Positions 50,039-61,766 of a DNA stretch of 64,000 nt are shown piece after piece. The number at the start of each line of letters is the position of its first letter. Position 1 is the first letter of the stretch. The DNA is taken from assembly GCA_027186245.1 (NCBI GenBank), contig CP114481.1:50313501-50377500 (forward strand). The letters are read 5' to 3'. The stretch is from Coriaria nepalensis (Eukaryota > Streptophyta > Magnoliopsida > Cucurbitales > Coriariaceae). The position numbers and the translations under genes were made by a program. Under the pieces are notes generated by a model that did not search any database, was not told the DNA's origin, and saw only the letters and a program-made list of their open reading frames with translations.

Positions 50039-51360
50039 ATGAATTTAAGGCTAAACAAATGATTGTTGCCATCAATAGATTAACTGCAAGTTATGCACGA
50101 AAGTCATGTTTAAAGGCCAAATTTCGTTCGAAGTGATTTAGAAAGATTTACTGACTAAAAGAGACGCAAAAATATGACTTTATGGCTAAAAAAATGCATA
50201 GTTGCCATCAATAGATCAATTGCAAGTTATGCATCAATGTCGCATTTTAAATGCAAAAAGAGAATTGGTTCGAAGTGCCTTCAAACAATTTAATGATTGA
50301 GAAGACTGAGTGATAAGCTTTTTGATGATAAAATAATGCATTGTTGTCTTGAGTAGATTAATTGCAAGTTATGTAAGAAAATAATGTTTGAAGGGCGAAA
50401 ATAGAATTCGTTCGAATGAATTTAGAATGATTTAATGACTAGAAGAGACTCAGTGACATGACTTAAAGGCTAAACAAATGCATTGTTGCCTTCAATAGAT
50501 CACCTCCAAGTTATGCATGAAAGTCATGCTTAAAGGCCGAATTTCGTTCGAAGTGATTTAGAAAGATTTACTGACTAAAAGAGACGCAAAAATATGACTT
50601 TAAGGCTAAAGAATGAATAGTTGCCTTCAATAGATCAATTGCAAGTTATGCATGAAAGTCGTGTCTTAAATGCAAAAATAGAATTGGGTCGAAGTGCCTT
50701 CAAAAAAATTAATGATTGAAAAGACAGAGTGATATGCCTTTTAATGCTAAAATAATGCATTGTTGTCTTCAATAGATTAATTACAAGTTATGTAAGAAAA
50801 TAATGTTTGAAGGGCGAAAATAGAATTCGTTCGAATTAATTTAGAATGATTTAATCACTAGAAGAGACTCAGTAACATGACTTTAAGGCTAAACAAAAGC
50901 ATTGTTGCCTTCAATAGATCAACTGCAAGTTATGCACGAAAGTCATGTTTAAAGGCCGAATTTCGTTTGAAGTGATTTAGAATGATTTACTGACTAAAAG
51001 AGATGCAAAACTATGACTTTAAGGCTAAAAAAATGCATAGTTGCCATCAATAGATAAATTGCAAGTTATGCATCAGGGTCGCGTTTTAAAGGCAAAAAGA
51101 GAATTGGTTCGAAGTGCCTCCAAACAATTCAATGATTGAAAAGACTGAGTGATATGCTTTTTATTGCTAAAATAATGCATTGTTGTCTTCAAAAGATTAA
51201 TTACAAGTTATGTAAGAAAATAATATTGGAAGGGCGAAAATAGAATTCGTTCGTATTAATTTAGAATGATTTAATGACTCGAAGAGACTCAGTGACAGGA
51301 CTTAAAGGCTAAACAAATGCATTGTTGCCTTCAATAGATGAACTGCAAGTTATGCACGAA
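50039..51360 (-). repeat. Large tandem unit 3, partial, with the fifth trimer present
   Basis: This begins like units 1 and 2 and then contains, at about 50,820-51,265, the trimer missing from unit 2 (TTTAATCACTAGAAG, TTAAAGGCAAAAAG, AATATTGGAAGG). It is thus closer to unit 1 in content, at an offset near 3,780 bp (nine trimers). Similarity stops near 51,370 at GTTTACAAGGCCG. Confidence 0.85.
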
Positions 51361-53921
51361 AGTCATGTTTACAAGGCCGAATTTCATTCGAAATGATTTA
51401 GAAAGATTTAACGACTAAAAGAGACGCAATAATATGACTTTAAGGCTAAAAAATGCATAGTTGCCATCAATAGATCAATTGCAAGTTATGCATGAAAGTC
51501 GTGTTTTAAATACAAAAATATAATTGGTTCGAAGTGGCTTCGAACAATTTAATGATTGAAATGACTGAGTGATATGCTTTTTAATGGTAAAGAAATGCAT
51601 TGTTGTCTTCAGTAGATTAATTGCAAGTTATGTAAGAAAATTAGGTTTAAAGGGCGAAAATAGAGTTCGTTCGTATTAATTTAGAATGATTTAATGACTC
51701 GAAGAGACTCATGGACAGGACTTAAAGGCTAAACAAATGCATTGTTGCCTTCAATAGATTAACTGCAAGTTATGCGCGAAAGTCATGTTTAAAGGCCGAA
51801 TTTCGGTCGAAGTGATTTAGAAAGATTTAATGACTAAAAGAGACGCAATAATATGACTTTAAGGCTACAAAATGAATAGTTTCCTTCAATAGATCAAGTG
51901 AAAGTTATGCATGAAAGTCGTGTTTTAAATACAAAAATAGAATTGGTTCGAAGTGCCTACAAACAATTTAATGATTGAAAAGACCGAGTGATATGCTTTT
52001 TAATGCTAAAATAATGCATTGTTGTCTTCAGTAGATTAAGTGCAAGTTATGTAAGAAAATAATGTTTGAAGGGCGAAAATAGAATTCGTTTGAATTAATT
52101 TAGAATGATTTAATGACTAGAAGAGACTTAGTGACATGACTTTAAGGCTAAACAAATGCATTGTTGCCTATAATAGATCAACTGCAAGTTATGCACGAAA
52201 GTCAAGTTTAAAGGCCGAATTTCGTTCGAAGTGATTTAGAATGATCTACTGACTAAAAGAGACGCAAAAATATGATTTTAAGGCTAAAAAAATGCATAGT
52301 TGCCATCAATAGATCAATTGCAGGTTATGCTCAAAGTCGCGTTTTAAATGCAAAAAGAGAATTGGTTCGAAGTGCCTTCAAACAATTTAATGATTGAAAA
52401 GACTGAGTGATACGCTTTTTAATGATAAAATAATGCATTGTTGTCTTTAATAGATTAATTACAAGTTATGTAAGAAAATAATGTTTGAAGGCCGAAAATA
52501 GAATTCGTTCGTATTAATTTAGAATGATTTAATGACTCGAAGAGACTCAGTGACAGGACTTAAAGGCTAAACAAATGCATTGTTGTCTTCAATAGATTAA
52601 CTGCAAGTTATGCGCGAAAGTCATGTTTAAAGGCCGAATTTCGTTCGAAGTGATTTAGAAAGATTTAATGACTAAAGGAGATGCAATAATATGACTTTAA
52701 GGCTAAAAAATGAATAGTTTCCTTCAATAGATCAAGTAAAAGTTATGAATGAAAGTCGTGTTTTTTCGAAGTGCCTACAAACAATTTAATGATTGAAAAG
52801 ACTGAGTGATATGCTTTTTAATGCTAAAATAATGCATTGTTGTCTTCAGTAGATTAAGTGCAAGTTATGTAAGAAAATAATGTTTGAAGGGCGAAAATAG
52901 AATTCGTTTGAATTAATTTAGAATGACTTAATGACTATGAGAGACTTAGTGACATGACTTTAAGGCTAAACAAATGCATTGTTGCCTATAATAGATCAGC
53001 TGCAAGTTATGCACGAAAGTCATGTTTAAAGGCCGAATTTCGTTCGAAGTGATTTAGAATGATCTACTGACTAAAAGAAACGCAAAAATATGATTTTAAG
53101 GCTAAAAAAATGCATAGTTGCCATCAATAGATCAATTGCAAGTTATGCATCAAAGTCGCGTTTTAAATGCAAAAAGAGAATTGGTTCGAAGTCCCTTCAA
53201 ACAATTTAATGATTGAAAAGACTGAGTGATATGCTTTTTAATGATAAAATAATGCATTGTTGTCTTCAATAGATTAATCACAAGTTATGTAAGAAAATAA
53301 TGTTTGAAGGGCGAAAATAGAATTCGTTCGTATTAATTTAGAATGATTTAATGACTCGAAGAGACTCAATGACAGGACTTAAAGGCTAAACAAATGCGTT
53401 GTTGCCTTCAATAGATTAACTGCAAGTTATGCGCGAAAGTCATGTTTAAAGGCCGAATTTCATTCGAAGTGATTTCGAAAGATTTAATGACTAAAAGAGA
53501 CGCAATAATATGACTTTAAGGCTAGAAATTGAATAGTTTCCTTCAATAGATCAAGTGCAAGTTATGCATGAAAGTCGTGATTTAAATACAAAATAGAATT
53601 GGTTCGAAGTGCCTTCAAACAATTTAATGATTGAAAAGACTGAGTGATATGCTTTTTAAAGCTAAAATAATGCATTTTTGTCTTCAGTAGATTAATTACA
53701 AGTTATGTATGAAAATAATGTTTGAAGGGCGAAAATAGAATTTGTTTGAATTAATTTAGAATGATTTAATGACTAGAAGAGACTCAGTGAGATGACTTTA
53801 AGGCCAAACAATTGCATTGTTGCCTTCAATAGATCAACTGCAAGTTATGCACGAAAGTCATGTTTAAAAGCCGAATTTCATTCGAAGTGATTTAGAAAGA
53901 TTTACTGACTAAAAGACACGC
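51361..53921 (-). repeat. R2 trimers, moderately ordered
   Basis: About six R2 trimers. The stretch at about 51,371-51,660 (GTTTACAAGGCCG, then ATATAATTGGTTCG and GTGGCTTCGAAC) recurs at about 58,056-58,345, offset 6,685 bp. A monomer near 52,761 has a 20-bp deletion. No other element is seen. Confidence 0.8.
52755..52775 (-). repeat. B monomer with a 20-bp internal deletion
   Basis: Expected sequence is GTCGTGTTTTAAATAC followed by AAAAATAGAATTGGTTCG. Observed is GTCGTGTTTTTTCGAAGTG, a loss of 20 bp including the degenerate EcoRI region. Short T runs at both ends (TTTT and TT) could have guided the loss. I saw no second copy of this deletion. Confidence 0.85.
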
Positions 53922-54948
53922 AAAAATATGACTTTAAGGCTAAAGAATAAATAGTTGCCTTCAATAGATCAATTGCAAGTTATGCATGAAAGTCGTGTTT
54001 TAAATACAAAAATTGAACTGGTTCGAAGAGCCTTCAAACAATTTAACGATTGAAAAGACTGAGTGATATGCTTGTTAATGGTATAATAATGCATTGTTGT
54101 CTTCAGTAGATTAACTGCAAGTTATGTAAGAAAATAATGTTTGAAGGGCGAAAATAGAATTCGTTCGAATTAATTTAGAATGATTTAATCACTAGAAGAG
54201 ACTCAGTGACATGACTTTAAGGCTAAACAAAAGCATTGTTGCCTTCAATAGATCAACTGCAAGTTATGCGCGAAAGTCATGTTTAAAGGCCGAATTTCGT
54301 TCGAAGTGATTTAGAATGATTTACTGACTAAAAGAGATGCAAACCTATGACTTTAAGGCTAAAAAAATGCATAGTTGCCATCAATAGATAAATTGCAAGT
54401 TATGCATGAAAGTCACGTTTTAAATGCAAAAAGAGAATTGGTTCGATGTGCCTTCTAACAATTTCATGATTGAAAACACTGAGTGATATGCTTTTTAAAG
54501 CTAAAATAATGCATTGTTGTCTTCAGTAGATTAATTACAAGTTAGCTAAGAAAATCATGTTTGAAGGGCGAAAATAGAATTCGTTTGAATTAATTTAGAA
54601 TGATTTAATGACTAGAAGAGACTCAGTGACATGACTTTAAGGCTAAACAATTGCATTGTTTCCTTCAATAGATCAACTGCAAGTTATGCACGAAAGTCAT
54701 GTTTAAAAGCCGAATTTCGTTCGAAGTGATTTAGAATGATTTACTGACTAAAAGAGACGCAATAATATGACTTTAAGGCTACAAAATGAATAGTTTCCTT
54801 CAATAGATCAAGTGAAAGTTATGCATGAAAGTCGTGTTTTAAATACAAAAATAGAATTGGTTCGAAGTGCCTACAAACAATTTAATGATTGAAAAGACCG
54901 AGTGATATGCTTTTTAATGCTAAAATAATGCATTGTTGTCTTCAATAG
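53922..54948 (-). repeat. Tandem duplication of about three trimers, copy 1 (offset 1,258 bp)
   Basis: Matches 55,180-56,206 at a constant offset of 1,258 bp, three trimers. Shared rare words are AAGAATAAATAG, AAAATTGAACTGGTTCG, GGTATAATAATGC, CAAACCTATGAC, GGTTCGATGTGCCTTC and AGTTAGCTAAG. Matching ends where copy 1 reads CAATAGTTTAATTGC and copy 2 reads CAATAGATTAATTAC. Confidence 0.86.
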
Positions 54949-55179
54949 TTTAATTGCAAGTTATGTAAGAAAATAATGTTTGAAGGGCGAAAATAGAATT
55001 CGTTCGAATGAATTTAGAATGATTTAATGACTAGAAGAGACTCAGTGACATGACTTAAAGGCTAAACAAATGCATTGTTGCCTTCAATAGATCACCTCCA
55101 AGTTATGCATGAAAGTCATGTTTAAAGGCCGAATTTCGTTCGAAGTGATTTAGAAAGATTTACTGACTAAAAGAGACGC

Positions 55180-56206
55180 AAAAATATGACTTTAAGGCTA
55201 AAGAATAAATAGTTGCCTTCAATAGATCAATTGCAAGTTATGCATGAAAGTCGTGTTTTAAATACAAAAATTGAACTGGTTCGAAGAGCCTTCAAACAAT
55301 TTAACGATTGAAAAGACTGAGTGATATGCTTGTTAATGGTATAATAATGCATTGTTGTCTTCAGTAGATTAACTGCAAGTTATGTAAGAAAATAATGTTT
55401 GAAGGGCGAAAATAGAATTCGTTCGAATTAATTTAGAATGATTTAATCACTAGAAGAGACTCAGTGACATGACTTTAAGGCTAAACAAAAGCATTGTTGC
55501 CTTCAATAGATCAACTGCAAGTTATGCGCGAAAGTCATGTTTAAAGGCCGAATTTCGTTCGAAGTGATTTAGAATGATTTACTGACTAAAAGAGATGCAA
55601 ACCTATGACTTTAAGGCTAAAAAAATGCATAGTTGCCATCAATAGATAAATTGCAAGTTATGCATGAAAGTCACGTTTTAAATGCAAAAAGAGAATTGGT
55701 TCGATGTGCCTTCTAACAATTTCATGATTGAAAACACTGAGTGATATGCTTTTTAAAGCTAAAATAATGCATTGTTGTCTTCAGTAGATTAATTACAAGT
55801 TAGCTAAGAAAATCATGTTTGAAGGGCGAAAATAGAATTCGTTTGAATTAATTTAGAATGATTTAATGACTAGAAGAGACTCAGTGACATGACTTTAAGG
55901 CTAAACAATTGCATTGTTTCCTTCAATAGATCAACTGCAAGTTATGCACGAAAGTCATGTTTAAAAGCCGAATTTCGTTCGAAGTGATTTAGAATGATTT
56001 ACTGACTAAAAGAGACGCAATAATATGACTTTAAGGCTACAAAATGAATAGTTTCCTTCAATAGATCAAGTGAAAGTTATGCATGAAAGTCGTGTTTTAA
56101 ATACAAAAATAGAATTGGTTCGAAGTGCCTACAAACAATTTAATGATTGAAAAGACCGAGTGATATGCTTTTTAATGCTAAAATAATGCATTGTTGTCTT
56201 CAATAG
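55180..56206 (-). repeat. Tandem duplication of about three trimers, copy 2
   Basis: Near-identical to 53,922-54,948, with all the rare words listed for copy 1 at offset 1,258 bp. The 3' edge runs directly into a further two-trimer duplication that starts near 56,175, so successive unequal exchanges overlap here. Confidence 0.86.
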
Positions 56207-57466
56207 ATTAATTACAAGTTATGTAAGAAAATAATGTTTGAAGGGCGAAAATAGAATTCGTTCGTATTAATTTAGAATGATTTAATGACTCGAAGAGACT
56301 CAGTGACAGGACTTAAAGGCTAAACAAATGCATTGTTGCCTATAATAGATCAACTGCAGGTTATGCACGAAAGTCATGTTTAAGGGCTGAATTTCGTTCG
56401 AAGTGATTTAGAATGATTTACTGACTAAAAGAGACGCAAAAATATGACTTTAATGCTAAAAAAAATGCATAGTTGCCATCAATAGATCAATCGCAAGTTA
56501 TGCATGAAAGTCAGGGTTTAAATGCAAAAAGAGAATTGCTTCGAAGTGCCTTCAAACATTTTAAAGATTGAAAACCCTGAGTGATATGCTTTTTAACGGT
56601 AAAATAATGCATTTTTGTCTTCAGTAGATTAATTACAAGTTAGCTAAGAAAATCATGTTTGAAGGGCGAAAATAGAATTCGTTTGAATTAATTTAGAATG
56701 ATTTAATGACTAGAAGAGACTCAGTGACATGACTTTAAGGCTAAACAATTGCATTGTTTCCTTCAATAGATCAACTGCAAGTTATGCACGAAAGTCATGT
56801 TTAAAAGCCGAATTTCGTTCGAAGTGATTTAGAATGATTTACTGACTAAAAGAGACGCAAAAATATGACTTTAAGGCTAAAAAAATGCATAGTTGCCATC
56901 AATAGATCAATTGCAAGTTAGGCATCAATGTCACGTTTTAAATGCAAAAAGAGAATTGGTTCGAAGTGCCTTCAAACAATTTAATGACTGAAAAGACTGA
57001 GTGCTGTGCTTTTTAATGCTAAAATAATGCATTGTTGTCTTCAATAGATTAATTACAAGTTATGTAAGAAAATAATGTTTGAAGGGCGAAAATAGAATTC
57101 GTTCGTATTAATTTAGAATGATTTAATGACTCGAAGAGACTCAGTGACAGGACTTAAAGGCTAAACAAATGCATTGTTGCCTATAATAGATCAACTGCAG
57201 GTTATGCACGAAAGTCATGTTTAAGGGCTGAATTTCGTTCGAAGTGATTTAGAATGATTTACTGACTAAAAGAGACGCAAAAATATGACTTTAATGCTAA
57301 AAAAAATGCATAGTTGCCATCAATAGATCAATCGCAAGTTATGCATGAAAGTCAGGGTTTAAATGCAAAAAGAGAATTGCTTCGAAGTGCCTTCAAACAT
57401 TTTAAAGATTGAAAACCCTGAGTGATATGCTTTTTAACGGTAAAATAATGCATTTTTGTCTTCAGT
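56175..57466 (-). repeat. Two-trimer duplication, 841-bp offset
   Basis: Bases 56,175-56,625 and 57,016-57,466 match at offset 841 bp. Shared rare words are GCCTATAATAG, CTGCAGGTTATG, TTTAAGGGCTG, AAAGTCAGGG, GAATTGCTTCG, TTTTAAAGATTG, AAACCCTGAG and TTTTTAACGG. Between them, 56,640-56,870 repeats a segment of 55,800-56,030 (AGTTAGCTAAG, GCATTGTTTCC). Confidence 0.84.
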
Positions 57467-60400
57467 AAATTAATTACAAGTTATGTAAGAAAATAATGTT
57501 TGAAAGGCGAAAATAGAATTCGTAATTTAGAATGATTTAATGACTAGAAGAGACTCAGTGACATGACTTTAAGGCTAAACAAATGCATTGTTGCTTTCAA
57601 TAGATCAACTGCAAGTTATGCACGAAAGTCATGTTTAAAGGCCGAATTTCGTTCGAAGTGATTTAGAATTATTTACTGAGTAAAAGAGACGCAAAAATAT
57701 GACTTTAAGGCTAAAAAATGCATAGTTGCCATCAATAAATCAATTGCAAGTTATGCATCAGTGTCGCGTTTTAAAGGCAAAAAGAGAATTGGTTCGAAGT
57801 GCCTCCAAACAATTCAATGATTGAAAAGACTGAGTGATATGCTTTTTATTGCTAAAATAATGCATTGTTGTCTTCAATAGATTAATTACAAGTTATGTAA
57901 GAAAATAATATTGGAAGGGCGAAAATAGAATTCGTTCGTATTAATTTAGAATGATTTAATGACTCGAAGAGACTCAGTGACAGGACTTAAAGGCTAAACA
58001 AATGCATTGTTGCCTTCAATAGATTAACTGCAAGTTATGAACGAAAGTCATGTTTACAAGGCCGAATTTCATTCGAAATGATTTAGAAAGATTTAACGAC
58101 TAAAAGAGACGCAATAATATGACTTTAAGGCTAAAAAATGCATAGTTGCCATCAATAGATCAATTGCAAGTTATGCATGAAAGTCGTGTTTTAAATACAA
58201 AAATATAATTGGTTCGAAGTGGCTTCGAACAATTTAATGATTGAAATGACTGAGTGATATGCTTTTTAATGGTAAAGAAATGCATTGTTGTCTTCAGTAG
58301 ATTAATTGAAAGTTATGTAAGAAAATTAGGTTTGAAGGGCGAAAATAGAATTCGTTCTTATTAATTTAGAATGATTTAATGACTCGAAGAGACTCAGTGA
58401 CAGGACTTAAAGGCTACACAAATGCATTGTTTCCTTCAATAGATCACCTCCAAGTTATGCATGAAAGTCATGTTTAAAGGCCGAATTTCGTTCGAAGTGA
58501 TTTAGAAAGATTTACTGACTAAAAGAGACGCAAAAATATGACTTTAAGGCTAAAGAATGAATAGTTGCCTTCAATAGATCAACTGCAAGTTATGCATGAA
58601 AGTCGTGTCTTAAATGCAAAAATAGAATTGGTTCGAAGTGCCTTCAAAAAAATTAATGATTGAAAAGACAGAGTGATATGCTTTTTAATGCTAAAATAAT
58701 GCATTGTTGTCTTCAATAGATTAATTACAAGTTATGTAAGAAAATAATGTTTGAAGGGCGAAAATAGAATTCGTTCGAATTAATTTAGAATGATTTAATC
58801 ACTAAAAGAGACTCAGTGTCATGACTTTAAGGCTAAACAAAAGCATTGTTGCCTTCAATAGATCAACTGCAAGTTATGCACGAAAGTCATGTTTAAAGGC
58901 CGAATTTCATTCGAAGTGATTTAGAATGATTTACTGACTAAAAGAGACGCAAAAATATGACTTTAAGGCTAAAAAAATGCATAGTTGCCATCAATAGATC
59001 AATTGCAAGTTATGCATCAATGTCGCATTTTAAATGCAAAAAGGGAATTGGTTCGAAGTGCCTTCAAACAATTTAATGATTGAAAAGACTGAGTGATATG
59101 CTTTTTAATGATAAAATAATGCATTGTTGTCTTCAGTAGATTAATTACAAGTTAGGTAAATAATTAATGTTTGAAGGGCGAAAATAGAATTCGTTCTAAT
59201 GAATTTAGAATGATTTAATGACTAGAAGAGACTCAGTAACATGACTTAAAGGCTAAACAAATGCATTGTTGCCTTCAATAGATCACCTCCAAGTTATGCA
59301 TGAAAGTCATGTTTAAAGGCCGAATTTCGTTCGAAGTGATTTAGAAAGATTTACTGACTAAAAGAGACGCAAAAATATGACTTTAAGGCTAAAGAATGAA
59401 TAGTTGCCTTTAATAGATCAATTGCAAGTTATGCATGAAAGTCGTGTCTTAAATGCAAAAACATAATTGGTTCGGAGTGCCTTCAAAAAAATTAATGATT
59501 GAAAAGACTTAGTGATATGCTTTTTATTGCTAAAATAATGCATTGTTGTCTTCAATAGATTAATTACAAGTTATGTAAGAAAATAATATTGGAAGGGCGA
59601 AAATAGAATTCGTTTGTATTAATTTAGAATGATTTAATGACTCGAAGAGACTCAGTGACAGGACTTAAAGGCTAAACAAATGCATTGTTGCCTATAATAG
59701 ATCAACTGCAAATTATGCATGAAAGTCATGTTTAATGGCCGAATTTCGTTCGAAGTGATTTAGAATGATTTACTGACTAAAAGAGACGCAAAAATATGAT
59801 TTTAAGGCTAAAAAAATGCATAGTTGCCATCAATAGATAAATTGCAAGTTATGCATGAAAGTCAGGTTTTAAATGCAAAAAGAGAATTGGTTCGAAGTGC
59901 CTTCAAACAATTTAATGAATGAAAAGACTGAGTCATATGCTTTTTAATGCTAGAATAATGCATTGTTGTCTTCAATAGATTAATTACAAGTTATGTAAGA
60001 AAATAATGTTGGAAGGGCGAAAATAGAATTCGTTCGTATTAATTTTGAATGATTTAATGACTCGAAGACACTCAGTGACAGGACTTAAAGGCTAAACAAA
60101 TGCATTGTTGCGTATAATAGATCAACTGCAAGTTATGCACGAAAGTCATGTTTAGAAGGCCGAATTTCATTCGAAGTGATTTAGAATGATTTACTGACTA
60201 AAAGAGATGCAAAAATATGACTTTAAGGCTAAAAAAATGCATAGTTGCCATCAATAGATCAATTGCAAGTTATGCATCAATTTCGCGTTTTAAATGCAAA
60301 AAGAGAATTTGTTCGAAGTGCCTTCAAAAAAATTAATGATTGAAAAGACTGAGTGATATGCTTTTTAATGCTAAAACAATGCATTGTTGTCTTCAGTAGA

Positions 60401-61710
60401 TTAATTGCAAGTTATGTAAGAAAATAATGTTTGAAGGGCGAAAATAGAATTCGTTCGAATGAATTTAGAATGATTTAATGACTAGAAGAGACTGAGTGAC
60501 ATGACTGTAAGGCTAAACAAAAGCATTGTTGCCTTCAATAGATCAACTGCAAGTTATGCACGAAAGTCATGTTTAAAGGCCGAATTTCGTTCGAAGTTAT
60601 TTAGAATGATTTACTGACTAAAAGAGACGCAAAAATATGACTTTAAGGCTAAAAAAATGCATAGTTGCCATCAATAGATCAATTGCAAGTTATGCATCAA
60701 TGTCGCGTTTTAAATGGAAAAAGAGAATTGGTTCGAAGTGCCTTCAAACAATTTAATGATGGAAAAGACTGAGTTATATGCTTTTTAATGCTAAAATAAT
60801 GCATTGTTGTCTTCAATAGATTAATTACAAGTTATGTAAGAAAATAATATTGGAAGGGCGAAAATAGAATTCGTTCGTATTAATTTAGAATGATTTAATG
60901 ACTCGAAGAGACTTAGTGATAGGACTTAAAGGCTAAACAAATGCATTGTTGCCTATAATAGATCAACTGCAAGTTATGCCTGAAAGTCATGTTTAATGGC
61001 CGAATTTCGTTCGAAGTGATTTAGAATGATTTACTGACTAAAAGAGATGCAAAAATATGACTTTAAGGCTAAAAAAATGCATAGTAGCCATCAATAGATC
61101 AATTGCAAGTTATGCATCATTGTCGCGTTTTAAATGCAAAAAGAGAATTGGTTCGAAGTGCCTTCAAACAATTTAATGATTGAAAAGACTGAGTGATATG
61201 CTTTTTAATGCTAAAATAATGCATTGTTGTCTTCAATAGATTAATTACAAGTTATGTAAGAAAATAATGTTGGAAGGACGAAAATAGAATTCGTTCGTAT
61301 TAATTTAGAATGATTTAATGTCTAGAAGAGACTCAGTGACAGGACTGTAAGGCTAAACAAAAGCATTGTTGCCTTCAATAGATCAACTGCAAGTTATGCA
61401 CGAAAGTCATGTTTAAAGGCCGAATTTCGTTCGAAGTTATTTAGAATGATTTACTGAGTAAAAGAGACGCAAAAATATGACTTTAAGGCTAAAAAAATGC
61501 ATAGTTGCCATCAATAAATCAATTGCAAGTTATGCATCAGAGTCGCGTTTTAAATGCAAAAAGAGAATTGGTTCGAAGTGCCTTCAAACAATTCAATGAT
61601 TGAAAAGACTGAGTGCTATGCTTTTTATTGCTAAAATAATGCATTGTTGTCTTCAATAGATTAATTACAAGTTATGTAAGAAAATAATATTGGAAGGGCG
61701 AAAATAGAAT
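57467..61710 (-). repeat. R2 trimers, trimer register intact
   Basis: About ten R2 trimers with alternating linked variants (AATATTGGAAGG or AATGTTTGAAGG in C; GCCTTCAATAG or GCCTATAATAG in A). One C monomer near 57,522 reads GAATTCGTAATTTAG, having lost about 7 bp of GAATTCGTTCGTATTAATTTAG-type sequence. No gene or mobile element is seen. Confidence 0.82.
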
Positions 61711-61766
61711 TCGTTGCCATCAATGCATAGGTAAAAAAATGCATAGTTGCCATCAATAAATCAATT
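61667..61766 (-). repeat. Rearranged C monomer: 178-bp loss with short filler
   Basis: The C start at 61,667 is followed by a B start at 61,767, only 100 bp away, where C plus A should occupy 278 bp. The C sequence is normal to GAATTCGTT, then reads GCCATCAATGCATAGG and joins TAAAAAAATGCATAG of a B leader. The filler holds TTGCCATCAAT and GCATAG, both of which occur in normal order a few bases downstream. This suggests copying from the nearby B leader during repair. Confidence 0.86.

Noticed and set aside
44236..50125. Pol III B box in GTTCGAAGC of R1 A monomers (tRNA or SINE origin)
   Set aside because: The nine bases fit GWTCRANNC, but no A box lies at a suitable distance upstream, no cloverleaf can be folded, and the match is short enough to be chance in a repeat counted many times.
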